The notes below the pieces were generated by a model. That model did not search any database, was not told the DNA's origin, and was given only the letters and a program-made list of their open reading frames with translations. 64,000 nt of DNA from Oscheius tipulae. Its lineage: Eukaryota > Nematoda > Chromadorea > Rhabditida > Rhabditidae. Location of the stretch: positions 1,798,001 to 1,862,000 of the forward strand of contig JASJZH010000002.1 of NCBI GenBank assembly GCA_037178975.1, read 5' to 3'. Every line of letters begins with the position of its first letter. Position 1 is the stretch's first letter. Below, piece by piece: positions 1 to 11,996 of the stretch. A program made the position numbers and the translations under genes.

Positions 1-2983
1 ATATTTGGTTGTTTTCCTCGTCGGCACTGTGGGAAATGCCATGGTGAGTCTGGTCTGTCATAGGCGACTACCCTATCCCAGGTCATATTCGTCGTGAACC
101 GCTTCAAAAGAATGAGAAACGTTACCAACGTCTTCTTGGCCAGTCTGAGTACAGCAGACCTGTGTCTAATCTGGTTCTGTGTGCCCATCATGTTCGTCAA
201 GTACATGTCCCATTCGTGGTTCATGGGACGCTTTGCCTGCTATTCTGTTCACTATATCCAGCAGTTTACCTGCTTCTGTTCAGTCCTCACAATGACCATG
301 ATTTCATTTGAAAGGTGAGGAAGAGTCACTGTCTCTCTGTCTCAACTATCCCTTTCAGATATCTGGCTATTGCCTACCCAATGAGGAATGTCTGGCTCTC
401 ATCTATAGGCAGAGCTAAGAAGGTATGTTTTCGAAGAATCAATGATCAATAATGACTCACAGGTAATCCTCCTCATCTGGCTCTGCTCAGCTTTCTTAGC
501 CATCCCGACAGCTATGAGGATAGACTACCAGATTGAGAGAGACGCAAGAGGAGAAGTAGTCAACTGGTGTCATAGGAGGTGAGAGACAGTGAGACAGAAA
601 GACAGAAAGACAAAGAGACAGCGAGGCAAAGCGACAGAAGGACGGAGAGACAGTGATTCTTTCAGGTTCCCCCAGTACATTGCCAACTTCACCAACGTCT
701 CCCAATCCCAACTGAACAGGGTTTTTGCTGTCTATCAGGTACTGTATTTTTCTTGTTGACTATCAGAAAAATTCTTCCAGCTCCTTCTCCTAATAGTCTT
801 CCCAGTACTGACCATGTCAATCTGTTATGCCCGGGTCTCCATAATCGTCTACACGTCCTCCAAGGACCGCATTCTTCTCTCCCAGGCTATGTGAGTCGCC
901 ATCAAAAGTGTCTACAGTAGTTATTTGAACGGTGGCGTATCCATTCTAATGATTCTTGAGTCGACCTAACCATTTTCTACTTATTGGATGGTTTATACTT
1001 GTAGAGCAGATCAAAGTTTACTACATTGTAGAACATCACTATTTCAAAAACATCATTTCTAAGACGCTTAAAAGACTCCTGAAGTCTTTGGTATTGAACA
1101 GCACTTGGTGTAAAACTTATTCCGATCTGGCATGACAGACAACGTTGGGCGCGGTTAGTACTTGGATTGGATCCTCTGTCAGCCTATCCATTATTTTAAC
1201 CCGTTTTTCGCGTCTAAAAAAAGATTTTTGTCGTTTCTCATGCTCTACAATGTTGTACTTTCTGATCAGCTCTACAAGTTTATAACCTCAACATATAGAA
1301 CAGTTTGACATTGTGCCCAAAAAGGCCGAGGTGCGCCACAGTTCTTGCAACTACATTAATGTCTGGTCTCTCTCTTCTCTCTGCTTTCTCTCCCAGCACC
1401 CACTCCCACGGCTTCTCCTTCTTCTCACTATGTGCTCGCTCCAAAAACCCCACTTTCCATCCCGTTTTGTTCAGAAAGAAGCGCTCGCTGAAGCGACCCG
1501 TCCGAGACGGCTATCTGCCCACGGCTAACCTTCTCCTGGCCTGTCATTACGTCACTAGGTTGAGTTTTTGACCCCCGAAACTACACACCCTTATTCCCAC
1601 AAAAAGCACTATAATCAGCTGGGATTTCAGTTGACTGACATGGTTTTCAGGGTTGCTTTTTCGAAGGCAGCTACCGACGCTGTCCATTTTTCTGGATACA
1701 GTACAATACCAATGATCAGTACCTCGAGGCAGCTGAAGAGTGCAACGACACAGATCAACAGCTACTCGAATAGCAAGCAGAAGAATCGGGTGGCGGATTC
1801 GAATAAGAAGCAGATTGTGCAAATGCTGATATCTATTGTGGTGATGTATACGGTGTGCTGGCTGCCGACCATTGGTAAGTGCGAAGGAGAGACCGAGACT
1901 GTTTTTCAGTTGATGAAATGCTCACCTCCTTTGGTTACATCTGTCGGATTTCGAACTCTCCCACGCTGAAGCATATGCGAATGGGATTTCACGCTCTGAC
2001 CTACTGTCAATCCTGCATCAATCCGATTCTCTATGCGTTCATTTCGCAGAACTTTCGTGCTACTTTCAAAAGTGCCTATTCGAGAATGAAACATCGACTA
2101 CAGGTAGAGTCACTCTCGGTGTCTTTCTCTCAACAGCAAGCTTTCAGGGAGTCGAAGAGATCCGTTCCCGGATGGGTTCCTGTTCGTCGCAGTCAATGCT
2201 CTCAACCAGAAATCACCACCGAATCTATGGTAGTTCTTTCAACACGCTCACCGTTCCCGGGAGATCTCTGATCACGCCGAACATGTCTCGAGACGTTTCT
2301 CAGCTGTCACTCTGTCGTCCAGCCAGTGCCCTCTCAATACATAGACCACGGCAGTCTATTGCCATTGACGGGAGTACAAGTATCCGACCTAGGAGTCCTA
2401 CAGAAGTTTCGAGAGACTCGGGAAGACCGAGGAGTCCGACTGATGTATCGCAGTGCAGTAGAAGATCTGTTCATAGGTGGGTTTCACTCGATTCCCAGTG
2501 CGAGATAGAGACAGAGAGAGATAGAGAAACAAATCGAGAGAGACAAAGAGACAGACAGAGTGTATCGGTCTTTAACTCTGTCGGTATCTAATTCTTTTTC
2601 GGTATCGTCAATGACGATATCAGAACCGACTCTTGTTTCATACTATCAGTCTCAGTGCAGAACACCCCTTTGTAGTTCCATTCTAAGGATAAGACTCTGT
2701 CTCATTCATCTCTAGTTCCAGACCCCGGAGTCCTACCACAACTTCCTCTATCTCCATCACCGTACCCACAACTCGCAATCGGACACCGACTGGTCTCTCA
2801 GAGAGTTCTTTGAGGACTCCCAATCGGTAAGCTGTTACCAGCTTTCAAATCAAAATAGTTTTCAGTTCCCGAAGTCCGACCCTCAAATCCAATACATCAA
2901 ACATGTCAAGAGGTTCGATTCCGATTGAGAAGGATCTTCTTACAGTGGCTGATGCTGTCCGGCCGCGTACGCCTCCGTGTTAA
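1..2983 (+). CDS. Class A (rhodopsin-like) GPCR, probable neuropeptide receptor; 5' end outside window
   Basis: This is a seven-helix plasma-membrane receptor expected to couple a ligand, probably a peptide, to G proteins. Exons I can join in frame are 1-43, 82-314, 359-422, 463-578, 666-738, 781-890, 1651-1874, 1910-2103, 2148-2476, 2716-2826 and 2866-2983, giving 537 visible residues. The visible part starts inside TM1 with GNAM. TM2 carries LASLSTADLCLIW, TM3 ends in ERYLAIAYP (the DRY position), TM6 has VCWLPT and TM7 has NPILYAF. The cytoplasmic tail is long and Ser/Pro/Arg-rich with repeated RPRSPT-like motifs, as in phosphorylated tails. All phases agree, except that the 760-base intron between TM5 and the third loop could hide another exon. 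No AATAAA is seen close to the stop. The ligand cannot be named. Fold is sure, subtype unsure. Confidence 0.88.
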
Positions 2984-3631
2984 CTTCGAGAGAAACGGGT
3001 TGTTATTGAAAAGTAAAGGATTGTTCAGTGGAGCCTATAGCTGTCACTCTGCCTTTCTGTCTCTCTGTCTGTTCACGAAGGAGGGCAGCCTGTCCTACTG
3101 ATTGTGTCATGTATAAAGCAAACCGCACAGAATTAATCTTTCATGCACTTTCTCTCTGTCTGTCAGTCTCCTAAAATTTCATATCACCTCAAATTTGTCA
3201 GCTGGTTCTTTACCAAGGATCGTGTTCTTCTACTATCGAACGTCTATTGTCTCTTGCACTCTGACTCTTACTCAATACATGTTATTCCCATGTCGGAATA
3301 GGGTAACGCCCAGGCTATTCACTTTCTATCCCAGGTCATATTCGTCGCCCTTATTTTCATCCTGTATCTCCAACTCTGTTCTATTTCCCTCACGCCGGGT
3401 TTCTATTTCTGCCCTCAATTCCGGGCCCTAGTTACTTGGGAGCCGAACCGGGAGCCTGTGTTTTCTTATCTGCCGCAATTGACAGTGATTCTGCCTGACA
3501 GCTTTAGAAACATATAAGTTCCGAGAAGGTCATTTTAAAGAGTCTCGCTTTTCCAAAAACTCTGCCTAAAGAGCCTCGCTTATCCACATTCATCCAACAT
3601 CCATCGGTCGGTCCAATCCAGCTCTCTCAAG

Positions 3632-4014
3632 ATGAATCTTCGCTCAGGATCAATCTCTCTCAAGAGACAGGCCATTGACACTGTCCAGAAGACTCCGAAG
3701 AAGAAGGAAGCTGTAAGCGGTAGCGATACAGAGCAGGCTAGTAGACAAGCGTCAGAAGCCGTAAAGAAAATGACAAAAGAACTTGGTACGATTTTTCTAT
3801 TGACTGTTTTCGTGACAAGCAGGAAAAGCTCTGCGTGGGAACTTGTGGTGATTCCGTCTGTGGCAATTGCTTTGACATTCCCATTTGCAGAGCTGAAGAC
3901 AGTTTTGTGCACAAGAAGAACTTCCTGGATGCAAGTCACGGTCTCTGTCTTTCTGTATATCATTGTCTCTAAATCATTTCAGGTATCATAGAGGCCTATA
4001 CGGATATTCAATGA
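3632..4014 (+). CDS. Possible small Cys-rich gene of unknown function
   Basis: I do not recognise this gene. A model that keeps frame is exon 3632-3712 (27 codons, Lys/Arg-rich, starting MNLRSGSISLKRQ), a good GTAAGC donor, then an exon from 3823 that reads EKLCVGTCGDSVCGNC and several further Cys. The 3' part may splice out a short intron ending TTTCAG at about 3972 and stop at TGA 4012-4014. A polyadenylation signal AATAAA follows at 4061-4066, which supports a real transcript end. The Cys spacing could be a small disulfide or zinc knuckle. Without the first intron the other frame gives an unrelated 119-residue reading. No signal peptide is seen. Confidence 0.35.
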
Positions 4015-4079
4015 AGATGTTTAGTTAGGAAGTTTCTGTTTTTTTGTGTTCTAGCTGTTGAATAAACTGTGTTGATATA

Positions 4080-5250
4080 ACTGTTTACACTACTCGTTTT
4101 CCCTTTATCTGATCTTACGATCCACGTTCAAACTGTCTCATTTGTCAGAAACGTTTCCCTTGAGGGTATTCAGTTTGAGAAAAAACACGTGTACCTATTC
4201 TCTTTGTCCCCTTCCAGTTGTCTTGCCCAAAATGCGTCTTTTCAATGTCTTTTGGCCTTCAGTTCTAGTCGAGCTACCACAAACTGGACGAGATCCCCAT
4301 GCTGCTTTCCGCTAAAGATTGCCAATCAACGTCTGCTTAGGAACCAAAGGAAGTCGAAATGCAAGTTCCGTCTCCAGTTCCTTTTGTGGATATTCTTTCT
4401 TTGGTCGAAAATGTGAAGTTGAAAGAAATCAGTATCAACAATCTGTTTTCCGTTTTAGAGGGACTCCAAACAACTCAGGCTTGTATTTTTTCGCTTATAG
4501 AGCTGGAAATACGGAACCTGGACAAATAGGGTGAAAAGACTTGGTAGATAAACAACGAAGACGGAAAGGCTCTGGAAGGAATACTAGCTGGATGTCACTG
4601 CATGACTAGAGCTGAATCCAATAGAACTCTTTCTCTGCCAAACAAGGATCATAGCTCCTTCTGCGTGCTCTTTCACGTTCTTCCCATTTCGGTACAAGTT
4701 TTACTGCTCTTTTCAATATAGACACAGTGTCTGATCTCATTGCTCTTCAGAACCTATTTCTCAGAGACTTCCTAACCAAACAAGTTCCTGTTGACTATTC
4801 CTCCTATGGAGACAATCGCAGTCCTCGATCTCCCAACCTTTGGCAACGTTTTGGAGAACTACATCCCCGGTACTAGTATTTGCCTTGTTCCTTCATGTTA
4901 TCAACCCCGCAGCCTTTTTGTGACATTTTGAGAAGCTATACCTTCACCTAGTTGTATTTCTCCCTCATTTGTCGTGTTACTGTTGTTTTTGTATTTGAAT
5001 TTGTGCGCTCGTTTCCCTCGTTTAAATTGAACCAGGCCGCCTGGCGACGCCTCTACTGGTCATCTATTTTCGTGCTTTTTATGTAAACACCCTTTGAACA
5101 GGAAAGAGTGGGTGGATGAAAGTAGTTAACTGCTCTAAAGCCCTTCAAGGATAGCAAAGTAGTTGGTTAAAGGTGGATTCCTCTGTCTTTTTTCTGTCTG
5201 TCCCTCTATGTCTCTGTCTACAAAGCGACACAAAAACAAACTTCAACAGT
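4080..5250. other. Intergenic stretch without a supported gene
   Basis: Several short open frames exist here, including a piece resembling the end of an EGF repeat near 4370-4420 (CGYSFFGRKCE), but none has splice sites and phases that build a gene. The stop density in the best frame is close to what chance predicts. Confidence 0.5.
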
Positions 5251-5254
5251 AAAG

Positions 5255-8200
5255 TTACGTCGTATGTCTACGTTTTGTTATCTTGGCTGGCTGTGCTTGA
5301 TCCCAGTCCTTGAAAGCTTCGAAGACGTCGTACATACATGGCCGCAGATCGGGATCATCATTCAGCATCCATCTAGAACACAAACGATACAGTATATCGC
5401 AGAGACTACCTGTTGACAAAACACGAGACGTCCTCTGAAACAGCAACTTTTGCTTCTAATTGTAGGAAGTCTATTTGGGGTACCCTTCGATGCATCATAT
5501 GCCATACTGATCGACCCAGAGAAAAGACGTCTACAGCTGGAGTTAGATTATCCTCTCCGGCAGCCACTTCCGGTGCTATGTAGCCGGGTGTCCCCCTTTC
5601 GCCCCAGGTTACGAATATGCGACCATTGTTTTCTCGAGAAGCAGAGGTCACTTTTGAAAAGCCGAAATCGCAGATTTTCAATCTCTTATGTGTGGCGTCC
5701 AAAAGCATGCTGAAATATCTTGTTGAAAAGAACACTGACGTCCTACTTTTTCGGCTTGACGTCCTTGTGGACGATGTTGTTCTCGTGCAGGTACAGCAAT
5801 CCACAAGAAGCATGAGAAGTCCAGCGTATGACGTCCTTCTCTGTGTAACTTGATGTTCTCTTGATGTAGTCGTGTAAAGATCCACCCTCACAACATTCCA
5901 TCAAAATTCCAGAAAACCTCTTCTTGTCGAGGATGCACCCATAAACTTGGACAATGTGTGGATTGAACTGGTTCTAAACGAACTTTCTTGTCGGAATAGC
6001 CGGTACGCACCCCTAGCAGACATTCTATTTCTCCCGAAATGTCTCTATACCGAGACGAAGGCTCGAAGAGAGAACATTTAGCCATAAGCGGAACAGCAAT
6101 GTCTGAAGCATGCACGAGGGTCGCCTTTCCTTGACCTCCTTCGAACGAATCGCCATTCAAAGGGGTTATGTCCTTTCCCCATCGGTATGTCTTTACTTTC
6201 GATTTTTCCATGAATCTCTGTAGAGATACTTCTTCCCAATCATTGTGGAAAAAGTCGTAAAGCTAAAAAAAAAACAGAACTCATTAATTAAAGGCTATTT
6301 TACTTTGCGAGGAGAATTTGCAGCGTTGTCTCCGGTTACGATAGAATACAATTTCTGAAAATTGAACTTGTCTTTGTCCTCACTGCTCGCAAGATGAGTC
6401 TCAAACAATGCGTCAAGGTAAAATGCCCACATCTCGGAATGTTCTTCTGTCGTAGTCTCTCATTTCGGATCGGAAGATTCTCCTTGCCTTGTCGCTACTA
6501 TCTGGACTGTTATGTAAGGCGTCAAAAAGAAGTCCAAGGACGTGTAGTTGATTCGTTTCTCTGTGTTCTTCATGCGTCACAAACTATCAAATTTATCAAT
6601 AATTTTAGCTGGTATTCGACAACGTACCTGATATCTCTTAACAAAGGTAAGGAAGAATACGTAGGGAAACTCGTTCATTTTGGTTATGAGTCCCGTGATA
6701 TGAGAAGCAGTGATTGGGGTAACCTTTTCTGGAGCACTGAAATTCTCTTTTCACTCTTGGATATACTGATCTAGGCGACTCAATTCAAAGCTGTTCTGAT
6801 AGAGTTACTATCGCCCTCACATCGGGTAAAAAGTGAATATGAACTAACCTTCCACTGTAAACTACTTGACAAGGTTGCAAAAAGTAATCGACAAAGATCT
6901 TTTCAGCTACTTTTCTTTCTTTAAGTCGGTTTTTCATCCTATCCGTTTGTCGCTTGGTGAATCGTTGATGACGTGTGAAGCTATCGTGAATGCCTGTTGA
7001 ATCATTCAGAACCTATATGTTACTCTCAAATTATTCCTTAAAGGAAACTCACGTGATAGTAAGCAAGAAGGGAACCGAATGCCATCAAACTATCCACGGA
7101 GTCGCAATAAAGTTTGCAAGCGTTCTGGAAAGTTCGTCAATTTTATGAAATTGAAAACCTACGTTTCTGTCTTTAATTGAATTACTGAACCGATTTCTAA
7201 TATGCTCACTAGAACGAAGGAAACGTTGTAGAAGATACAGTGGGACACCAACAAGGAACCTCATCTGAAAATTGCGTTGAATTGTCTCTACCAAAGTAAC
7301 CTTGTCAAGATCCTGGATATTGAATAAGAAACGAAAAAAAATAGCGGATGTATTGACATCCACATCAAAAAGGCTCCCATTAGGGGTTTCTGCTTCCTCA
7401 TCCAACCATGCCCATTTGTTGACAAACTTTTCTACGACGAACTCTTCGAGCCCGTTTGATGCATCAATGACTTTAGACTGAGAGAAAAGATTATGACACT
7501 GAGCCTACAAACCTCTCTCAGCTCTTTAGGTGTGAGTGTTTCGATACTGTTCGACCAAATGCGAAGAACGTCAATACTATTTTGAAAGCTCAACAAGCTT
7601 TCATTTGTCTTTGAAGAATTATATTCGTCTTCATACGCGACGTAGCCATGTGACGGAGGATGTCCTTTCGGGTATACGGCTATCCTGATAGACATCATTA
7701 AACCAAAAGAATTCTGCCTACCTCTTTCTAGGATATTCTATAGTCTTCCGTCTATATTTGTGATAATCTCGCATGAGCAGTTTTACAAGAAACTTCTCAA
7801 TCGTTAGACTGTCCCTGTCCTTGTAATCGCATAGCTAAACTCATGTTGTGTAATTGATGCGAGATCTGCATCCAAAGCCTGTCACTTCGAACGGTGGTCA
7901 ATCTGTGCCCCTTGAACCTACACTTGTAAAAGTTTTGTCAATGAATACAGACATCATCACTCGAACGTCTTCATCTTCTTCTGAAATTGTCACAAACTGT
8001 GGATCGAAATCCTAAATTAGTCTGTACAGTAACTCGTGAATTTTTGTACAACCTGAAGGGCATTTGTGACTATCAACGGGAAGTAGGGCACTTCTTTTGT
8101 TATAGCCTTTAGCGCATCGTGGATTCTGTGACTGTTCTGTAAATCAGACTGTAAAATAATTGTTCGATGTTTGGATGACGTACCGAAGAGTTTTTCTGGT

Positions 8201-9122
8201 TCTTAATTGACAAAAACATCAAAGTCGGATATTGAGAAGCGTATGTCAGTTTATGACTCATTTTAGCAAAGTCGAGCCCTCTCGGCGTCCACCGGTCACA
8301 GCACCTTTGCTCTTAAAAAGCCGTCATTTCAGCTTCTCCCTTCTTCAGCCATACGAAACTCACCCTCAGACACGTGACATCCCACATATTCTATAATTCC
8401 GTCATGCACGCTTCGTCGAAGTGCCAATTCTGTCTATTAATATGTTTTTATAGCATACACGTGTTCTTGTGCATGCCTTTATTTGATCGACGAGAAGTTC
8501 AGCGGGATAGTTGCAATGGAGAAAAGAATGTCCATAAAATCCGGTAACATCGTTCTTTTTCACGCTGATCAGAACAACATTGTTGACTTGAAGTAGTCTC
8601 CAGAGAGATTTTAAATAACTCTGGAACACGCTAATAATACATTTGCTTTCTTTTAAACCATTAGGAAGCGAGGAACAGGATTGGATTTGTCTGCCAGATG
8701 CCCTTTAACAGTAAATCCTAAAGTAGAAGTTTGTTGGTAAATGGACTGTAAGTCTTAGAGTGACCCCTCCGCTTATGACTAACCTGACTCTTTACAATAT
8801 CTCTCGTGGTTCCGGAAGACCTTTTTTTGATAGTCGACGAAATTGATGACGATGTCAGCTTTTTCTCTCAGTTGTCTTTCTAGTGCCAAGAACTGTTGAG
8901 TATCTACAGGTGCCGAGTCAATCTGGAACTGTATTCCATTGCACCCAGCGAAAAACAAACCAAACTATTAACAAAAGATATAATTGCATTGTCATCATCT
9001 TGGTACGAGTTTTGTAATCGTAGTATTTCGTGAAGGATATCCTCATTGTACTCTCGTCTCAAAAAGGCAAACTCATACCTCTGTCTCAAAGAAGCAAAGT
9101 ATCCCCCTTGAGCGTTTTCCAT
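5255..9122 (-). CDS. Large multi-exon protein with C-terminal Ser/Thr (TKL-like) protein kinase domain
   Basis: The C-terminal kinase exons join cleanly: 6011-6262, 5747-5973, 5410-5709 and 5255-5372. They carry a glycine loop (FEGGQGKATLVH), the ATP lysine in PLMAKC, a hinge MECCEGGSL, the catalytic loop VHKDVKPKN, DFGFSK, GTPGYIAPE and a DVFSLG helix F start. The final Arg of subdomain XI is in LRP, and the stop follows 30 residues later. The catalytic loop has Lys for the usual Arg of HRD and KPKN instead of KPEN, but Asp, Lys and Asn remain. Upstream are about ten further exons (for example inside 7085-7405, 7432-7698, 8402-8629 and 8790-8925) of a region I do not recognise. The ATG at 9120-9122 sits directly after a TTTCCAG splice acceptor, which fits spliced-leader addition. 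The exact exons between 6400 and 8900 are not resolved, and one join near 6450 does not keep frame. Confidence 0.75.
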
Positions 9123-9129
9123 TCTGGAA

Positions 9130-9660
9130 ATACGGAATAGCAAGTAAATGGAACAAACGACGAGTGGCTGGTTAGTGTATTGCCGAAACTGACATCGCTG
9201 TAAAGAGTGAGAAATGCGGGCTGGCGATAAACATCTCAGGGAACACAATTGTAGGATGGAAGCTGTCTGACGAAAACGGATTTTTTTCTAATTTTTTTTA
9301 TAGATTATTTTCCCTAACATAATGAGTAACTGACTTTTTCCAAGCTTGTGGAAATTGTCCGTTTAGTTCAGAAGTACCCAAGCGGATTCCTTGCGTATGC
9401 TGGACAATCACACGGTTTAGATAAGAGTTTTTCGGCTAAAGAAGACAGAGACGACTACCAAAGAAATGCACATAGACTGCCTGGTATTCGCTACAGGTCA
9501 TTCCTTCAAGCCTGTTTGTGTGAGGACGGAAAAAAAATGAAAAAATGACAAAGAACATCGACATGGTTTTTTTTAGTGAAGACAACAGGGAAATATCCAG
9601 AGTGAAAACAAATTTTGATGGGGAAAACGACTGTATTGTCCCTACATATTAGAGGCCCCC
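9130..9660. other. Intergenic stretch, AT-rich, nothing supported
   Basis: I see no coding exon. Bases 9589-9640 match loosely the stretch at 11680-11720 (shared AATATCCAGAGT and ACAAATT.TGATGGG), so this is probably flank of a repeat. Confidence 0.4.
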
Positions 9661-9825
9661 TACGGAAGGAAATACGGCTTTTTTGGCATCAAGACGACTC
9701 TTTCTGACTTTTCGATGTTCTGCAAAGCTATAGAGCAGATCACGGGCTACAGCTTTGCAGAACATCGGAAAGTCAGAAAAAGTCGTCTTGATCCGCGAAC
9801 ACGCAATTGCGTATTTCCTTACGTA
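9661..9825. repeat. Foldback (hairpin) element, about 70-base arms
   Basis: The left arm at 9666-9730 and the right arm at 9750-9825 are reverse complements over about 65-70 bases with few mismatches. The arms share GGAAATACG, GCATCAAGACGACT, TTTCTGACTTT and the core GATGTTCTGCAAAGCT. The loop is only about 20 bases. The core also occurs in hairpins near 23186, 36207 and 53848, so this belongs to a dispersed small inverted-repeat family. Confidence 0.75.
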
Positions 9826-9923
9826 AGGGAGGGAGGAGGGCTCTAGTAGGGGTAACGCGGTAGTCTGTGATACTCTTTCTGGCCGTTTAATGTTCAATTT
9901 TTTGCTCGAAACTTCATTCTGTC

Positions 9924-11280
9924 TCAAGTTGAATATATCCAGGCCGCAGCAAGTCTGTCAGGTCCACAGGCTATGACAAATTCACAAAAAGCAGAGGAAT
10001 AAATGGGATCACCGGGGAAGGAAGATAAATCCAGAGGGATTCGAAGATGGAAGAAGCTCTGAAGAGTGACAAGATCATTCAGTGTGCGGATGTGGGGGTA
10101 AAGGGTATAGGTATCGTAGCGCATCCCAGAAAAAGCTTCTTCCAGTCGTTCAATTTGGATGTACGTCTCAGTCGGTGGTTTGTCCATCGGTCTAACATCG
10201 AGATTCACAACATTCTTCTCTCTAACCAAGACTTCCTATCAGATTCGCGAAGCAACCAGGATTCAGCCCCGAATAAAACAACCGGTGTCACAACAGCTTC
10301 GAAGAGGTGTCTTCTCTTGTTCAGAGGGATAGTGCGGTCGCATAGCAGCTTTCTATTTTCGTGGAACTTCCAGTAACCCAGTCCAATCCGTCGTTTCACC
10401 TCTGCATTATCGGCAATTAGTGTGGAAATTTATGATTTCAGAAAAGTGAAGGTATTCACAAACTTGACATTCTCTCCGAAGACTGAATCGGTTCCCGTCC
10501 TTTGGTGGATGACATTGCTACCATCTTCTCAAAATTGATCTTAGGACCCACTTTATCCAGACTATCCGCCAGATTGACTAAAATTTTTTTTTCGGAACGA
10601 CTTTTAGCAAAGATCATGTTGTCATCGGTGTAAGCAAGAAGAGGTGGTTGCTCGCCGTTAAATGTCAGCCTATCTTGGTCCTAATCGATATTATTGGCAG
10701 CGTAAGCCAGGGCTGAGTTAAAAGCGGATGACTCTCCCTGTCTGACTCCGCGTCTAACAGGAACGTGTATCTTTGATCTGTTGACTAGACTGTTGGTAGG
10801 CGAGGCCTCATAGAGTCGTTGGAGAAGTAGTACCAGTTGTCTCAGGACCCCTCTGTCGATAAGCGAGTTCCATGTCTTAATCCAGTCTACCGTATCGAAG
10901 ACTTTGCTACTCCAAGAAGTTTGACAAATCTCGGTCGGTGGTTCCGTGGAACAGTTCCTGGCCCTGACGTGTCCATTGGTAATCGCTACCGTACTCCCAT
11001 TGAGACTTCCAATAGGAGCTACAGTTATCCCATTGAGCGAGGTCCTGTTGAGAAGAGTTGAATTGACAGGTGTGGTTTCATTGACTGTTGAGAAGCGCCG
11101 GCTTCTGAGCATCCTGGTAGACCTACAGTCTCTCATTCTTTCGGTCGTTGGCTTCGTGAGCTGGGATCCTTTGGCTCTTTTGATGACAGACGACGTTCTC
11201 ATCCGAAGCGCATGGTAGTAGTCGAGCGAACAGACGACGATACAGAACGATGAGAAGAACCAGCCGTCTAGGGAGGAGCA
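9924..11280 (-). mobile_element. Decayed non-LTR retrotransposon (reverse transcriptase fragment)
   Basis: Read on the minus strand, the reverse transcriptase motifs come in order. About 10700-10905 has FDTVDWIKTWNSLIDRG and PVRRGVRQG. About 10630-10650 has the catalytic box AYTDDNM (the YADD position). About 10205-10399 has the thumb-like region VVTPVVLFGAESW and LERRML. An in-frame TAG at about 10681 and frameshifts near 10450 and 10400 break the frame, so this is a dead copy. The arrangement resembles RTE/CR1-type LINE elements. A related piece, in the opposite orientation, lies at about 46770-47070. Confidence 0.75.
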
Positions 11281-11296
11281 TCGGAGCTGTAACTTT

Positions 11297-11690
11297 GGAC
11301 AGTAACATTGCGGATGTATAGGTGTTTCCTGGAACGTGTTTTTGAATCTGAATTTCGTGCGGATTTTTCGAAAATCTTAGATTCTAGTTTTTTTCTCCAT
11401 TTTCGATGCTTCACACATGTTTTCTCGGCGTCTAAGTATGTCCAATCAATTTTTTTATCAAATTCTACTCTAGAATAGTCTACTTCGACAGAAAAACTAC
11501 CAAGAAAAATGGAGGAAATGGTGTCATACAAGGGAAAAAGGCAACATTTTGTCAATTTAATTTTTTTCTTGGTAATTTTACTGTCGAAGAAGATTATCCT
11601 AGGGTAGAATTTGACGGTAAATCGATTAGATACACTTAGAAACTTCAAGATTTTGTGTGAAGAGGGGAAGAATGACAAAAAGAAATATCC
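11297..11690. mobile_element. MITE-like repeat copy, diverged or partial
   Basis: The sequence from ACAGTAACATTGCGG onward is clearly related to the element at 56176-56613 over its left half, including AACGTGTTT, TGAATTTCGTGCGG, TTTTCTCGG and TCTACTTCGACAGAAAAACTA. Internally, 11472-11520 and 11560-11614 are inverted copies of each other. The right terminal repeat of the 56-kb copy is not obvious here. No coding sequence is supported. Confidence 0.6.
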
Positions 11691-11699
11691 AGAGTAACC

Positions 11700-11996
11700 A
11701 CAAATTCTGATGGGACTAGCGTATTCTTATGGTAGGTCCGATCGCATCGGAACTCGTATTCAATACAATCTACGTGGTCGAGCAGAAGATGTCAAAACTT
11801 TTCGGATACTTACAGATGTCCGCCAACAAGTGACGATACTCAAAGACGTTGAAGAAGGAGGGCAGCCTGTCTCCGGACTGTGGTCTTCATGTCGGAATCC
11901 AGCATCTACAGGTTTTGAAGGATCTTTACAAGCTGGGATTCATCCACAGATACACAGCCCTCTTTCCGAAAATCGACGATGAGAAATTGTTCAGGT
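11700..11996 (+). pseudogene. Casein kinase 1 / TTBK-like kinase fragment, broken
   Basis: One frame reads LTDVRQQVTILKDVEEGG, the alphaC/beta4 style of nematode CK1-like kinases. After a deletion a shifted frame reads HVGIQHLQVLKDLYKLGFIH and ends at LFR followed by a GTAGGC donor. IHRYT stands where HRD is expected, so the catalytic Asp is missing. The flanking intron start is shared with the copy near 16.3-16.5 kb, so the two are genomic rather than cDNA duplicates. Confidence 0.55.

Noticed and set aside
4230-4950. A frame that seems coherent but is interrupted mainly by TAG codons, and an EGF-like CGYSFFGRKCE phrase
   Set aside because: Seven stops in about 220 codons is not far below chance, splice sites do not remove them, and the EGF phrase has no partner cysteines.
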